From Anaerolineae bacterium (GTDB lineage: Bacteria > Chloroflexota > Anaerolineae > 4572-78 > NAK82), in the NCBI GenBank assembly GCA_030598425.1, contig JAUVPY010000235.1, forward strand, positions 1 through 5,288: a stretch of 5,288 nucleotides of DNA, given 5' to 3'. The position numbers and the translations under genes are program-made. Shown piece after piece: positions 1 to 4,693 of this stretch; within the stretch, counting starts at the first letter, position 1, and each line of letters begins with the position of its first letter. The notes beneath the pieces were generated by a model. That model did no database searches, was not told the DNA's origin, and saw only the letters and a program-made list of their open reading frames with translations.

Positions 1-234
1 ATCCACTCGCCCACCAACTACTTCCCGCTCATTGTCCACGATGCCCTGATGATCGAGCCGACAGAGACCGAGAGCAAGGAAACCCTGGATGCCTTCGCCG
101 AGGCCATGGCGCGTATCGCGGAGGAGGCCCGCACCGACTCCGATTTGCTCCATAGCGCGCCGCACACCACGCCGGTAACCCGGCTGGATGAGGTGACGGC
201 CGCCCGCAAACCGGGGTTGTGTTATAAGGGCTGA
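1..234 (+). CDS. gcvPB: Glycine dehydrogenase (decarboxylating) subunit 2, C-terminal fragment
   Basis: This is the last 77 codons of a gene whose start lies before the window; it is open from base 1 and ends at TGA 232-234. The fragment begins [20 protein letters not shown], continues with [12 protein letters not shown], and closes with HTTPV, RLDEV and AARKP. This is the characteristic C-terminus of the second subunit of the two-part P-protein of the glycine cleavage system. GcvPA and GcvPB together form the PLP-dependent enzyme that decarboxylates glycine and passes the aminomethyl group to lipoyl-GcvH in the cytoplasm. The PLP-lysine region is upstream and not visible. The single-chain GcvP has a different C-terminal ending, so the split form is favoured. 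In many genomes gcvPA, gcvH and gcvT lie directly upstream; that cannot be seen here. The gene is followed after six bases by a palindromic repeat. Confidence 0.9.
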   Translation: MHSPTNYFPLIVHDALMIEPTETESKETLDAFAEAMARIAEEARTDSDLLHSAPHTTPVTRLDEVTAARKPGLCYKG

Positions 235-240
235 CTTTTG

Positions 241-272
241 AAGTAGGGGCGACGCGTGCGTCGCCCCTACTT
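241..272. repeat. Perfect palindromic REP-like hairpin (GTAGGGGCGAC family)
   Basis: The arms at 241-253 and 260-272 are exact reverse complements (13 bp) and the six bases between them add two more complementary pairs, so almost the whole 32-base unit is self-complementary. It lies six bases after the gcvPB stop. A stem-loop in this place could stop transcription or protect the mRNA 3' end, but only a weak T run (TTATTA) follows it, so it is not a textbook intrinsic terminator. From memory, palindromes built on GTAGGGGCGA...TCGCCCCTAC are common dispersed intergenic repeats in Chloroflexota, cyanobacteria and related metagenomes. I therefore call it a repeat first and a possible terminator second. 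Confidence 0.75.
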
Positions 273-300
273 ATTAGGTGGTGGCATTCAAGTTTGGCCG

Positions 301-329
301 TTGTTTCTTTCCCGTGATGGTGCTATAAT
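301..329 (+). promoter_or_regulatory. Sigma-70 type promoter with extended -10 for the Uma2 gene
   Basis: A consensus TATAAT lies at 324-329 and is preceded by TGC at 321-323, the extended -10 motif. With a 17-base spacer the -35 position is TTGTTT (301-306), which matches only the TTG half of the consensus, as is usual for extended -10 promoters. Transcription should start near 336-337 and give a leader of about 35 bases that carries the AGGAG ribosome site (358-362). The assignment is from sequence only. Confidence 0.6.
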
Positions 330-370
330 TCCGATAGTGATTTGTATGGGTTTCAGTAGGAGACTAAGTT

Positions 371-985
371 ATGGCGACTTCTGAGGTGATGGAAGGAACG
401 CAACGCCGCCTTGCTACCGAGGTTGCTGAGTTGTGGCCTCGCCAAGGGGACTGGACCGAGGAAAGCTATTTTGCCCTGCCTGATACCAGCCGGCTCGTCG
501 AACTGTCGGAAGGGAAACTGATTATGCCGCCTCATCCAACCAACACGCATCAGCAGGTAGTGGGGAGTCTGTATAGATACTTCTACGCCTTCATCGATGC
601 TCACAACCTGGGCATTGTTCGCTTTGCGCCACTGCCGGTACGCCTGTGGCCAGACAAAATCCGCGAGCCAGATAGTCTGTTTGTCTCTCACGAACACGCC
701 GACCGGATCGGTGAACAGGCCTACGGCCCGCCTGATCTGGTGGTGGAGGTCATTTCTGCCAGCACGCGTCGAGCTGACCGAGTCGAGAAGTTTGTGGAGT
801 ACGCCCGCGCTGGGGTCGACGAGTATTGGCTGGTGGACCCCGAGGCGCAAAGCATCGAAGTTTTTGTCCTCGAAGACGACGCGTATACGTTGCTGATAAA
901 GGCTGGATCGGGTGAAAAGGCTCACTCCAAGCTGTTCGAGGGCTTTGAAGTGGACGTAGATGAGGTGTTTGCAGGAGACTCGTGA
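371..985 (+). CDS. Uma2 family (DUF820) protein, PD-(D/E)XK nuclease fold
   Basis: This 204-residue protein has the standard features of the Uma2/DUF820 family. There is an N-terminal E44-L-x-x-G48-K-L segment (family form: YELIDGEL), then H60-Q-x-V. The acidic motif is REPDSLFV with D101, followed by PPDLVVEVISAS (residues 120-131) with E126. Further on are K140, the segment YARAGVDEYWLVDP (144-157), and a C-terminal strand region. D101, E126 and K140 are the likely metal and catalytic positions of the PD-(D/E)XK fold; in this family the lysine comes from the following helix. AGGAG at 358-362, eight bases before the ATG, supports this start, and a strong promoter lies just upstream. The gene stands alone on its transcript. 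The family is often annotated as an endonuclease, but its biological role is unproven, and members occur in many copies in Cyanobacteria and Chloroflexota. Length and motifs are complete, with no sign of decay. Confidence 0.9.
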   Translation: MATSEVMEGTQRRLATEVAELWPRQGDWTEESYFALPDTSRLVELSEGKLIMPPHPTNTHQQVVGSLYRYFYAFIDAHNLGIVRFAPLPVRLWPDKIREPDSLFVSHEHADRIGEQAYGPPDLVVEVISASTRRADRVEKFVEYARAGVDEYWLVDPEAQSIEVFVLEDDAYTLLIKAGSGEKAHSKLFEGFEVDVDEVFAGDS

Positions 986-1007
986 ACCACAAGTTGTGGC
1001 TCTTCAC
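982..1007 (+). repeat. Interrupted stem-loop overlapping the Uma2 stop codon
   Basis: GTGAA (982-986) pairs with TTCAC (1003-1007). Inside it, CCACAA (987-992) pairs with TTGTGG (994-999), leaving a three-base bulge (1000-1002). The TGA stop at 983-985 lies in the outer stem. No T run follows, so it is more likely an RNA 3'-end structure than a terminator. The structure is small and could be chance. Confidence 0.35.
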
Positions 1008-1042
1008 CACCCGCCAAGCCAGCAGAAGACTGAAGGTGATGA

Positions 1043-1076
1043 GGCCCGCGCTCAGCGCGGGCCATTCTTGTTGTGT
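1043..1076. terminator. GC-rich stem-loop, probable bidirectional terminator between convergent genes
   Basis: GGCCCGCGCT (1043-1052) and AGCGCGGGCC (1054-1063) are perfect 10-base inverted repeats around one central base; a realistic fold is nine pairs with a three-base loop. On the plus strand it is followed by ATTCTTGTTGTGT, moderately T-rich, which suits rho-independent termination of the Uma2 transcript. On the minus strand it begins 13 bases after the stop of the inositol monophosphatase gene and is followed by a weaker T/C-rich stretch. Its place between two facing stop codons supports the role. Confidence 0.7.
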
Positions 1077-1853
1077 CTACTTCTGCGTAAGCACGGCCAA
1101 CATCTCGGCCTGCAGGTGACCGTTGCTGGCCAATATACCCCGCCCGTAGGGGCTGAACCGCTCGCCCGTCACCTGGGTCACGGCGCCCCCGGCTTCCTGC
1201 ACCATCAGCGCCCCCGCGGCCATATCCCACGGCCCCAATTCCTGTTCCCAATGGCCATCAAGCCGACCCATAGCCACGTGGCATAGGTCGAGCGCTGCGG
1301 ACGCATCGCAGCGCATCGACAAGGCGCGCTTGAGAAAACGACGCCACTCACGACTGTTGTCGTCGTCGTCGTAGATCCAAACCTCGTAGGGAAAACCGGA
1401 GGCCAGCACGCTCTCCTCCAGACGGGTCGTGGTAGAAACCTGGATAGGGCTCCCGTTAAGCGAAGCCCCCTTCCCCCTCTCCGCGGTGAATAACTCATCC
1501 AAGATGGGGTTATAGACCACCCCTACCGCCAACTCGCCGTCGCGCTCCAGGGCGATGGAGACCGCAAAGAAGGGATAGCCGCGTACATAGTTGACCGTGC
1601 CATCCAACGGATCCACGATCCAGCGAGGACCACCGGAAACACCTGGCTCACTCCCTTCTTCGCCGATCAGCCCATAGGTGGGGAAGGCCCCCTGCAACTT
1701 GCTGGCAATGAGATCCTGGGCCTGGTGGTCTATCTCTGTTACCAGGTCGGCCGGGCCTTTGTGGCGAACCTGGTAGGTTGTGCCCAGCCGCTCAAGCAGC
1801 AGTTGGCCAGCAGCACGGGCAGCGGTGATGGCAGCTTCCAGCTCAGATGTCAT
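1077..1853 (-). CDS. suhB: Inositol monophosphatase family protein (SuhB/IMPase)
   Basis: This 258-residue Mg-dependent phosphatase is of the FIG/IMPase superfamily and of normal length. Visible motifs are K32-G-x-x-D36-L-V-T-E-x-D42; GEEGSE (64-69, metal ligand E65); WIVDPLDGTVNY (78-89, D81 and D84 as metal ligands); ASAALDLCHVAMGRLDG near residues 185-205; and GPWDMAAG (207-214, D210). All four expected metal ligands are present. Likely substrates are myo-inositol 1-phosphate or related sugar phosphates, NADP or fructose 1,6-bisphosphate; sequence alone does not decide, and the gene symbol is family-level. The usual motif-A pair NF is NY here. The ATG at 1853 is chosen over one at 1904: a GAGG ribosome site lies eight bases upstream of 1853, and the 1904 codon falls inside the promoter. 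A run of GAC codons gives a short DDDD stretch near residue 160. The gene is transcribed alone, towards the Uma2 gene and away from the nucleotidyltransferase gene. Confidence 0.92.
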   Translation of the reverse strand: MTSELEAAITAARAAGQLLLERLGTTYQVRHKGPADLVTEIDHQAQDLIASKLQGAFPTYGLIGEEGSEPGVSGGPRWIVDPLDGTVNYVRGYPFFAVSIALERDGELAVGVVYNPILDELFTAERGKGASLNGSPIQVSTTTRLEESVLASGFPYEVWIYDDDDNSREWRRFLKRALSMRCDASAALDLCHVAMGRLDGHWEQELGPWDMAAGALMVQEAGGAVTQVTGERFSPYGRGILASNGHLQAEMLAVLTQK

Positions 1854-1892
1854 TGTTTGTTCCTCTCCTGGACGATTTTTTAACGGTCGATC

Positions 1893-1921
1893 AGTGTATA
1901 TCATCCGTGCCCGGGCGTCAA
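1893..1921 (-). promoter_or_regulatory. Sigma-70 type promoter for the inositol monophosphatase gene
   Basis: On the minus strand TTGACG (1916-1921, five of six matches to the -35 consensus) is separated by 17 bases from TACACT (1893-1898, four of six matches to the -10 consensus); an overlapping TATACA is an alternative -10. Transcription would start near 1886 and give a leader of about 33 bases before the ATG at 1853. The upstream ATG at 1904 lies between -35 and -10 and so could not be translated from this promoter. Confidence 0.55.
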
Positions 1922-2066
1922 CTTCTCCAGGGCTGCTGCGAAGTCACTTGCCAAGTCCAAGGCCAGCATCCCGAGTGGCTGGAACGCAGTGGAAGCTGTA
2001 TCGAGGGGTGCGAGCTTGCCAAGTTCTGGCCCGTTCGCCGCAGGCCTAATGTCAGGCCTGACGCGC
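1922..2066. other. Divergent intergenic region with AGGCC-rich palindromes at its right end
   Basis: No credible gene lies here; open frames crossing it have no family features and run through promoters. The left part (1922-2040) shows nothing recognisable. At the right end CAGGCCT (2041-2047) and AGGCCTG (2054-2060) form an inverted repeat, and GTCAGGCCTGAC (2051-2062) is a perfect 12-base palindrome ending four bases before the predicted -35 of the next gene. This is a plausible position for a regulator site, but no regulator is known. Confidence 0.4.
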
Positions 2067-2105
2067 TTGCATAGGCCCCAGGCCAATGTTACAATTGGCC
2101 TATGC
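2067..2105 (+). promoter_or_regulatory. Predicted leaderless promoter with nested inverted repeats, start of nucleotidyltransferase gene
   Basis: TTGCAT (2067-2072) and TACAAT (2090-2095) are 17 bases apart, and TGT (2087-2089) makes the -10 extended. Only six bases separate the -10 from the ATG at 2102, so transcription should start at or next to the A of the start codon. Two overlapping inverted repeats cover the site: AGGCCAAT (2080-2087) with ATTGGCCT (2094-2101), which brackets the -10, and GCATAGGCC (2069-2077) with GGCCTATGC (2097-2105), which spans -35 to the start codon. A repressor site is one reading; chance in an AGGCC-rich stretch is another. Confidence 0.5.
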
Positions 2106-3580
2106 CCGACGAGAGCTTTGCAGATACCCTGCTGGACCAGATTGTAGAATTGATGCGAGAGATGGGCACACCTGCCTATTTGGTTGGTGGTACCGTTCGC
2201 GACCAAATGCTCAACGCACAGCGAGCCCCATCCCGCCCGTACGATCTGGACTTTGCCGTGCCAGGCGACGGTCTGCGCGTCGCCCGCCGGATCGCTGATG
2301 CGCTGGGCGGGGCCTACTATCCCCTCGATCCTGAGCGTGGCGTGGGTCGGGCTGTGCTCACCGATGATCGAGGCCAGGTCCGGGACGTGGACGTGTCTCG
2401 TTTCCAGGGACCGGACTTGATGGCCGACCTGGCTGGCCGGGACTTCACCGTAAACGCGATGGCCAGGGACGTGACCCAGGACGCCCCCGACCCCATTGAT
2501 CCCCACGCTGGCCAAACCGACCTCCAGGCGCGACAACTGCGGGCCGTCTCCGATAGTTCCATCCGGGGTGATCCCGTGCGTGGGCTGCGCGCCGTCCGCC
2601 TGAGCGCCCAGCTAGGTTTTGAGATCGAGCCGCACACCCGGCGACTCATCCAGGACGCCGCACCCGACCTGGCCGGCGTGTCAGCCGAGCGGGTGCGCGA
2701 CGAATTGGCCAAAATCCTCTCTCTCCCGTCCACCGCCGACTCGCTGCGCCAGTTGGACGCGCTGAACCTGTTGGCCGAAATCACCCCGGAAGTGACGGCT
2801 CTCAAAGGTCTGGCCCAAACCGGTCGCCACCGCTGGGACGCTTACGAGCACACCTTACGGGCGGTAGCTGACCTGGAGATATTGCTGCCCCTTGACGGTG
2901 CCCCCCTTCATCCCGACGTCCCTTATCCCGACCAGGTCGCCGACCACCTGGCCATCGTGCTCACCGGCGGACACAGCCGCCGGCTGCTCTTGACGATGGC
3001 AGTATTGCTGCACGACGTGGGCAAGCGGGACACAGCCACGATGGATGACGAGGGACGGGCGCGCTTCATCAGCCACGAGCGCGTCGGCGCAACCATGGCT
3101 GCCGATATACTGCATCGCACCCGCTTTTCAACGGAGGCGCAACGTCTGGTGGAGACCATCGTCCGCCACCATCTGCGCCCGCTGCAACTGACGTGGGGGG
3201 GAGTTCTGAGCAAAAGAGCCATCCATCGCTTCTTCCGCGATACAGGCGACGCTGGCGTCGAGGTGGCGCTGTTGTCGCTGGCCGACAACCGTGCCACCGT
3301 CGGATACCAAGACGCCGACGAATCCTCAGGGGGAGCCGATGAATACCGGCCCCTTTTGGAGACCGTTACATCCTTGCTGGATGCCTACTTCAATCGCCAG
3401 AAGACCGTCGTAGCGCCCCCCCCATTGCTCACGGGTCGAGACCTGATCGACCAGTTCGGGCTGGAAGAGGGACCGGCGATTGGACGTTTGCTGACTGCCC
3501 TGCGAGAAGCGCAGGCCACCGGCGAGGTGACGAACCGTGAGCAAGCGGAGGATTGGATAAGACAGGAGATTGGAGATTAG
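2102..3580 (+). CDS. cca: tRNA CCA-adding / poly(A) polymerase family nucleotidyltransferase with HD domain
   Basis: This 492-residue class II nucleotidyltransferase probably adds or repairs the 3' CCA of tRNA in the cytoplasm. The head domain has LVGGTVRD (27-34), the metal-binding pair in YDLDFAV (D48, D50) with RDVDVSR (94-100) as the likely third carboxylate region, and RDFTVNAMA (113-121). The neck has DPVRGLRAVRL (157-167) and ERVRDEL (196-202), which form the nucleotide-recognition and RNA-binding region. A C-terminal HD domain follows: an YEHTL segment near 250, LLHDVGK (H304, D305), H325 in ISHERVG, RHH (H356, H357) and D395 in SLADNRA; such domains can act as phosphodiesterase or phosphatase. 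A poly(A) polymerase or a partial (A- or CC-adding) enzyme is not excluded. The ATG at 2102 is the first possible start, because an in-frame TAG lies at 2072-2074. No ribosome site precedes it, matching the predicted leaderless mRNA. The frame stays open across a G7 run (3195-3201) and a C8 run (3416-3423). The last codons and stop lie inside a 53-bp repeat. Confidence 0.93.
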   Translation: MPDESFADTLLDQIVELMREMGTPAYLVGGTVRDQMLNAQRAPSRPYDLDFAVPGDGLRVARRIADALGGAYYPLDPERGVGRAVLTDDRGQVRDVDVSRFQGPDLMADLAGRDFTVNAMARDVTQDAPDPIDPHAGQTDLQARQLRAVSDSSIRGDPVRGLRAVRLSAQLGFEIEPHTRRLIQDAAPDLAGVSAERVRDELAKILSLPSTADSLRQLDALNLLAEITPEVTALKGLAQTGRHRWDAYEHTLRAVADLEILLPLDGAPLHPDVPYPDQVADHLAIVLTGGHSRRLLLTMAVLLHDVGKRDTATMDDEGRARFISHERVGATMAADILHRTRFSTEAQRLVETIVRHHLRPLQLTWGGVLSKRAIHRFFRDTGDAGVEVALLSLADNRATVGYQDADESSGGADEYRPLLETVTSLLDAYFNRQKTVVAPPPLLTGRDLIDQFGLEEGPAIGRLLTALREAQATGEVTNREQAEDWIRQEIGD

Positions 3581-3625
3581 CCGTTCTCGCATTTGAAGTT
3601 AGCCCGCAGTGCAGGCGCTCGCTGA
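3573..3625 (+). repeat. 53-bp direct repeat, copy 1
   Basis: This unit matches copy 2 (3661-3713) at 50 of 53 positions, with a period of 88 bases between starts. It begins GAGATTAGCC and includes the final codons and TAG stop (3578-3580) of the nucleotidyltransferase gene. Its centre holds an imperfect hairpin, GCCCGCA (3602-3608) against TGCAGGC (3610-3616), with one mismatch. It ends in the first unit of an 8-bp-period array. Confidence 0.85.
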
Positions 3626-3657
3626 TTTGCAGACTTGCCGATTTGCAGAATTGTTGA
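3618..3657 (+). repeat. Degenerate 8-bp-period array, left block
   Basis: Five consecutive octamers end in GA: CTCGCTGA, TTTGCAGA, CTTGCCGA, TTTGCAGA and ATTGTTGA. The shared pattern is roughly YTNGCNGA. The block separates the two copies of the 53-bp repeat and has the same period as the cleaner block at 3706-3753, which suggests both grew by slippage from one ancestral unit and then diverged here. Confidence 0.7.
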
Positions 3658-3660
3658 TTA

Positions 3661-3713
3661 GAGATTAGCCGGTCTCGCATTTGAAGTTAGCCTGCAGTGC
3701 AGGCGCTAGCTGA
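3661..3713 (+). repeat. 53-bp direct repeat, copy 2
   Basis: This is the second copy of the unit at 3573-3625, with three substitutions. Its inner palindrome is perfect: GCCTGCA (3690-3696) against TGCAGGC (3698-3704), around one base. The T at 3693 restores a pair that is mismatched in copy 1. The copy is wholly non-coding and runs into the octamer array. No T run follows, so terminator function is doubtful. Confidence 0.85.
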
Positions 3714-3753
3714 CTAGCTGATTAGCTGACTAGCTGACTAGCTGATTTACCGA
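3706..3753 (+). repeat. 8-bp tandem array (C/T)TAGCTGA, right block
   Basis: Five in-phase octamers (CTAGCTGA twice, TTAGCTGA, CTAGCTGA twice) occupy 3706-3745, followed by a degenerate unit TTTACCGA to 3753. The array ends nine bases before the ribosome site of the phosphatase gene, so it forms most of that gene's 5' untranslated region if the two genes are cotranscribed. The number of units could vary between strains through replication slippage. Confidence 0.85.
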
Positions 3754-3771
3754 TTTCCCAAAGGGGGTCAC

Positions 3772-4518
3772 GTGGAAGTCCAGGTTGCAGTCGCCAAAGT
3801 TGCCAAATACGCCACCAGTGAGAGCGGGGATACCGTCGAGATGATTGAAAGACCGCACGGTGGGCTTAGTTTTGTGATGGTAGACGGTCAACGCTCGGGT
3901 CGCTCGGCCAAGGCCATCTCAAACTTGGTCGCCCGCAAAGCCATCTCCCTGCTGGCGGAGGGCGTGCGTGACGGGGCAGCCGCTCGCGCCGCGCACGACT
4001 ACCTGTATACCTACCGGGGCGGCCAGGTGCTGGCCACCCTTAACATCCTATCGATTGACATGGTGAGCCGCACCATCGTGCTTTCGCGCAACAGCCACTG
4101 CCCCATCCTGGTTGTCACCGATGAGGGCACCCGCATCCTGGACGAACCGTCGCGCCCGGTCGGCGTACATCGTGGCACCAAGCCGCTGGTCACCGAGTTG
4201 CCGTTGGGGGCGCCCACCTCCGTCGTGCTTTTCACCGACGGCCTGCTGGACGCCGGACAGCGGTATGGGGGTTCGCTGGATATCCCGATCATCGTCCAAT
4301 CCCTGTGCGACGACCAGGGTTGCGCCGCCCAGGCCATCGCCGACCAACTGCTGGCCCAGGCGCTACAGCTCGACCAGGGCCGGGCCGGTGATGACGTCAC
4401 GATTTTGGCGCTGACGGTGCGGGCCCGTCGTCGTGACGAAGAGCCCGCCCCATTTTCAAACACCGACGTACGCCGCATGTCCCTAACATTCCCGCTGCCC
4501 CCAATCATCAGCCGGTAG
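3772..4518 (+). CDS. Stand-alone SpoIIE/PP2C-type serine phosphatase
   Basis: This 248-residue protein matches the SpoIIE (PPM/PP2C) phosphatase domain alone, without PAS, GAF, response-regulator or membrane segments. Metal-site motifs are visible in order: SGD (D20), VMVDGQRSG (35-43, D38, usual form DxxGHG), N107-S-H (usual NAGH), FTDGLLDAG (154-162, D156, usual YTDGxxE) and GDDVTILAL (206-214, D207/D208). The expected role is Mn/Mg-dependent removal of phosphate from a Ser/Thr protein, classically an anti-sigma-factor antagonist of the SpoIIAA/RsbV type. No partner kinase or antagonist is in this window. The start is GTG at 3772, with an AAGGGGG ribosome site four bases upstream, slightly close. 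The last 30 or so residues are basic then proline-rich and probably disordered. The gene follows the nucleotidyltransferase gene by 191 bases, all repeats, and precedes the P-loop gene by 175 bases, also repeats. The stop codon TAG is part of the first heptamer of the next repeat array. Confidence 0.85.
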   Translation: MEVQVAVAKVAKYATSESGDTVEMIERPHGGLSFVMVDGQRSGRSAKAISNLVARKAISLLAEGVRDGAAARAAHDYLYTYRGGQVLATLNILSIDMVSRTIVLSRNSHCPILVVTDEGTRILDEPSRPVGVHRGTKPLVTELPLGAPTSVVLFTDGLLDAGQRYGGSLDIPIIVQSLCDDQGCAAQAIADQLLAQALQLDQGRAGDDVTILALTVRARRRDEEPAPFSNTDVRRMSLTFPLPPIISR

Positions 4519-4583
4519 CAAGTGACAGGTAACAGGATGCAGGTAACAAGTAACATGTAACAGGTAGCAGGTAACAGGCATCT
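4514..4583 (+). repeat. 7-bp-period array, consensus GGTAACA (left arm)
   Basis: Nine heptamers run in perfect phase from 4514 to 4576: GGTAGCA, AGTGACA, GGTAACA, GGATGCA, GGTAACA, AGTAACA, TGTAACA, GGTAGCA, GGTAACA; a decayed tenth follows. The first contains the phosphatase stop codon (4516-4518). It is the forward half of a field whose other half has the complementary unit. A 7-bp period recalls the short tandemly repeated repetitive sequences known from cyanobacteria. Confidence 0.9.
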
Positions 4584-4585
4584 TC

Positions 4586-4683
4586 TGCCACATGCCACTT
4601 GTTATCCTCATTACCTATTACCTGTTACCTAATTACCTGTCTTACCTGTAACCTGTTTCACTTGTAACCTGCTACCTGTCAGA
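4586..4683 (-). repeat. 7-bp-period array in reverse orientation, consensus TGTTACC (right arm)
   Basis: This block carries the reverse complement of the left-arm unit many times (CCTGTTACCT, TTACCTGTAACCTG, TGTAACCTGCTACCTG), with about one phase slip near 4628-4648 and some decayed units. With the left arm it forms an imperfect inverted repeat of about 165 bases. The best exact matches are 4560-4572 against 4667-4679 (13 bp) and 4569-4578 against 4621-4630 (10 bp). An inner stem pairs GGTAACA-GGCAT (4570-4581) with ATGCC...TGTTATCC (4592-4607). It ends at the ribosome site of the P-loop gene. It could act as a large RNA hairpin that reduces read-through, or it may be neutral. Confidence 0.85.
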
Positions 4684-4693
4684 AGGACAAAAA

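Noticed and set aside
353..925. Minus-strand open frame of 190 codons opposite the Uma2 gene
   Set aside because: The plus strand carries the full Uma2 motif set with promoter and ribosome site; the minus frame is a high-GC shadow.
2041..2105. Riboswitch or T-box before the nucleotidyltransferase gene
   Set aside because: The predicted transcript starts at the ATG, so there is no leader RNA to fold; the palindromes are better seen as DNA elements.
1901..2536. Minus-strand open frame of 211 codons over the promoter region and start of the nucleotidyltransferase gene
   Set aside because: It lies antisense to the conserved GGxVRD, DxD and RDFTVNAM motifs, runs through both promoters and has no ribosome site or family features.
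3573..3713. CRISPR-like pair of direct repeats
   Set aside because: There are only two 53-bp copies, separated by a 35-base segment that is itself an 8-bp-period repeat, not a unique spacer.
4011..4598. Minus-strand open frame of 195 codons over the phosphatase gene
   Set aside because: Its first 30 or so residues (LLPATCYMLL, VTCILLPVTCY) are a translation of the heptamer repeats and only mimic a membrane segment; the rest is antisense to a gene with clear phosphatase motifs.
4514..4683. CRISPR array
   Set aside because: Units are 7 bp with no spacers, and the orientation flips half way; no cas genes are present.
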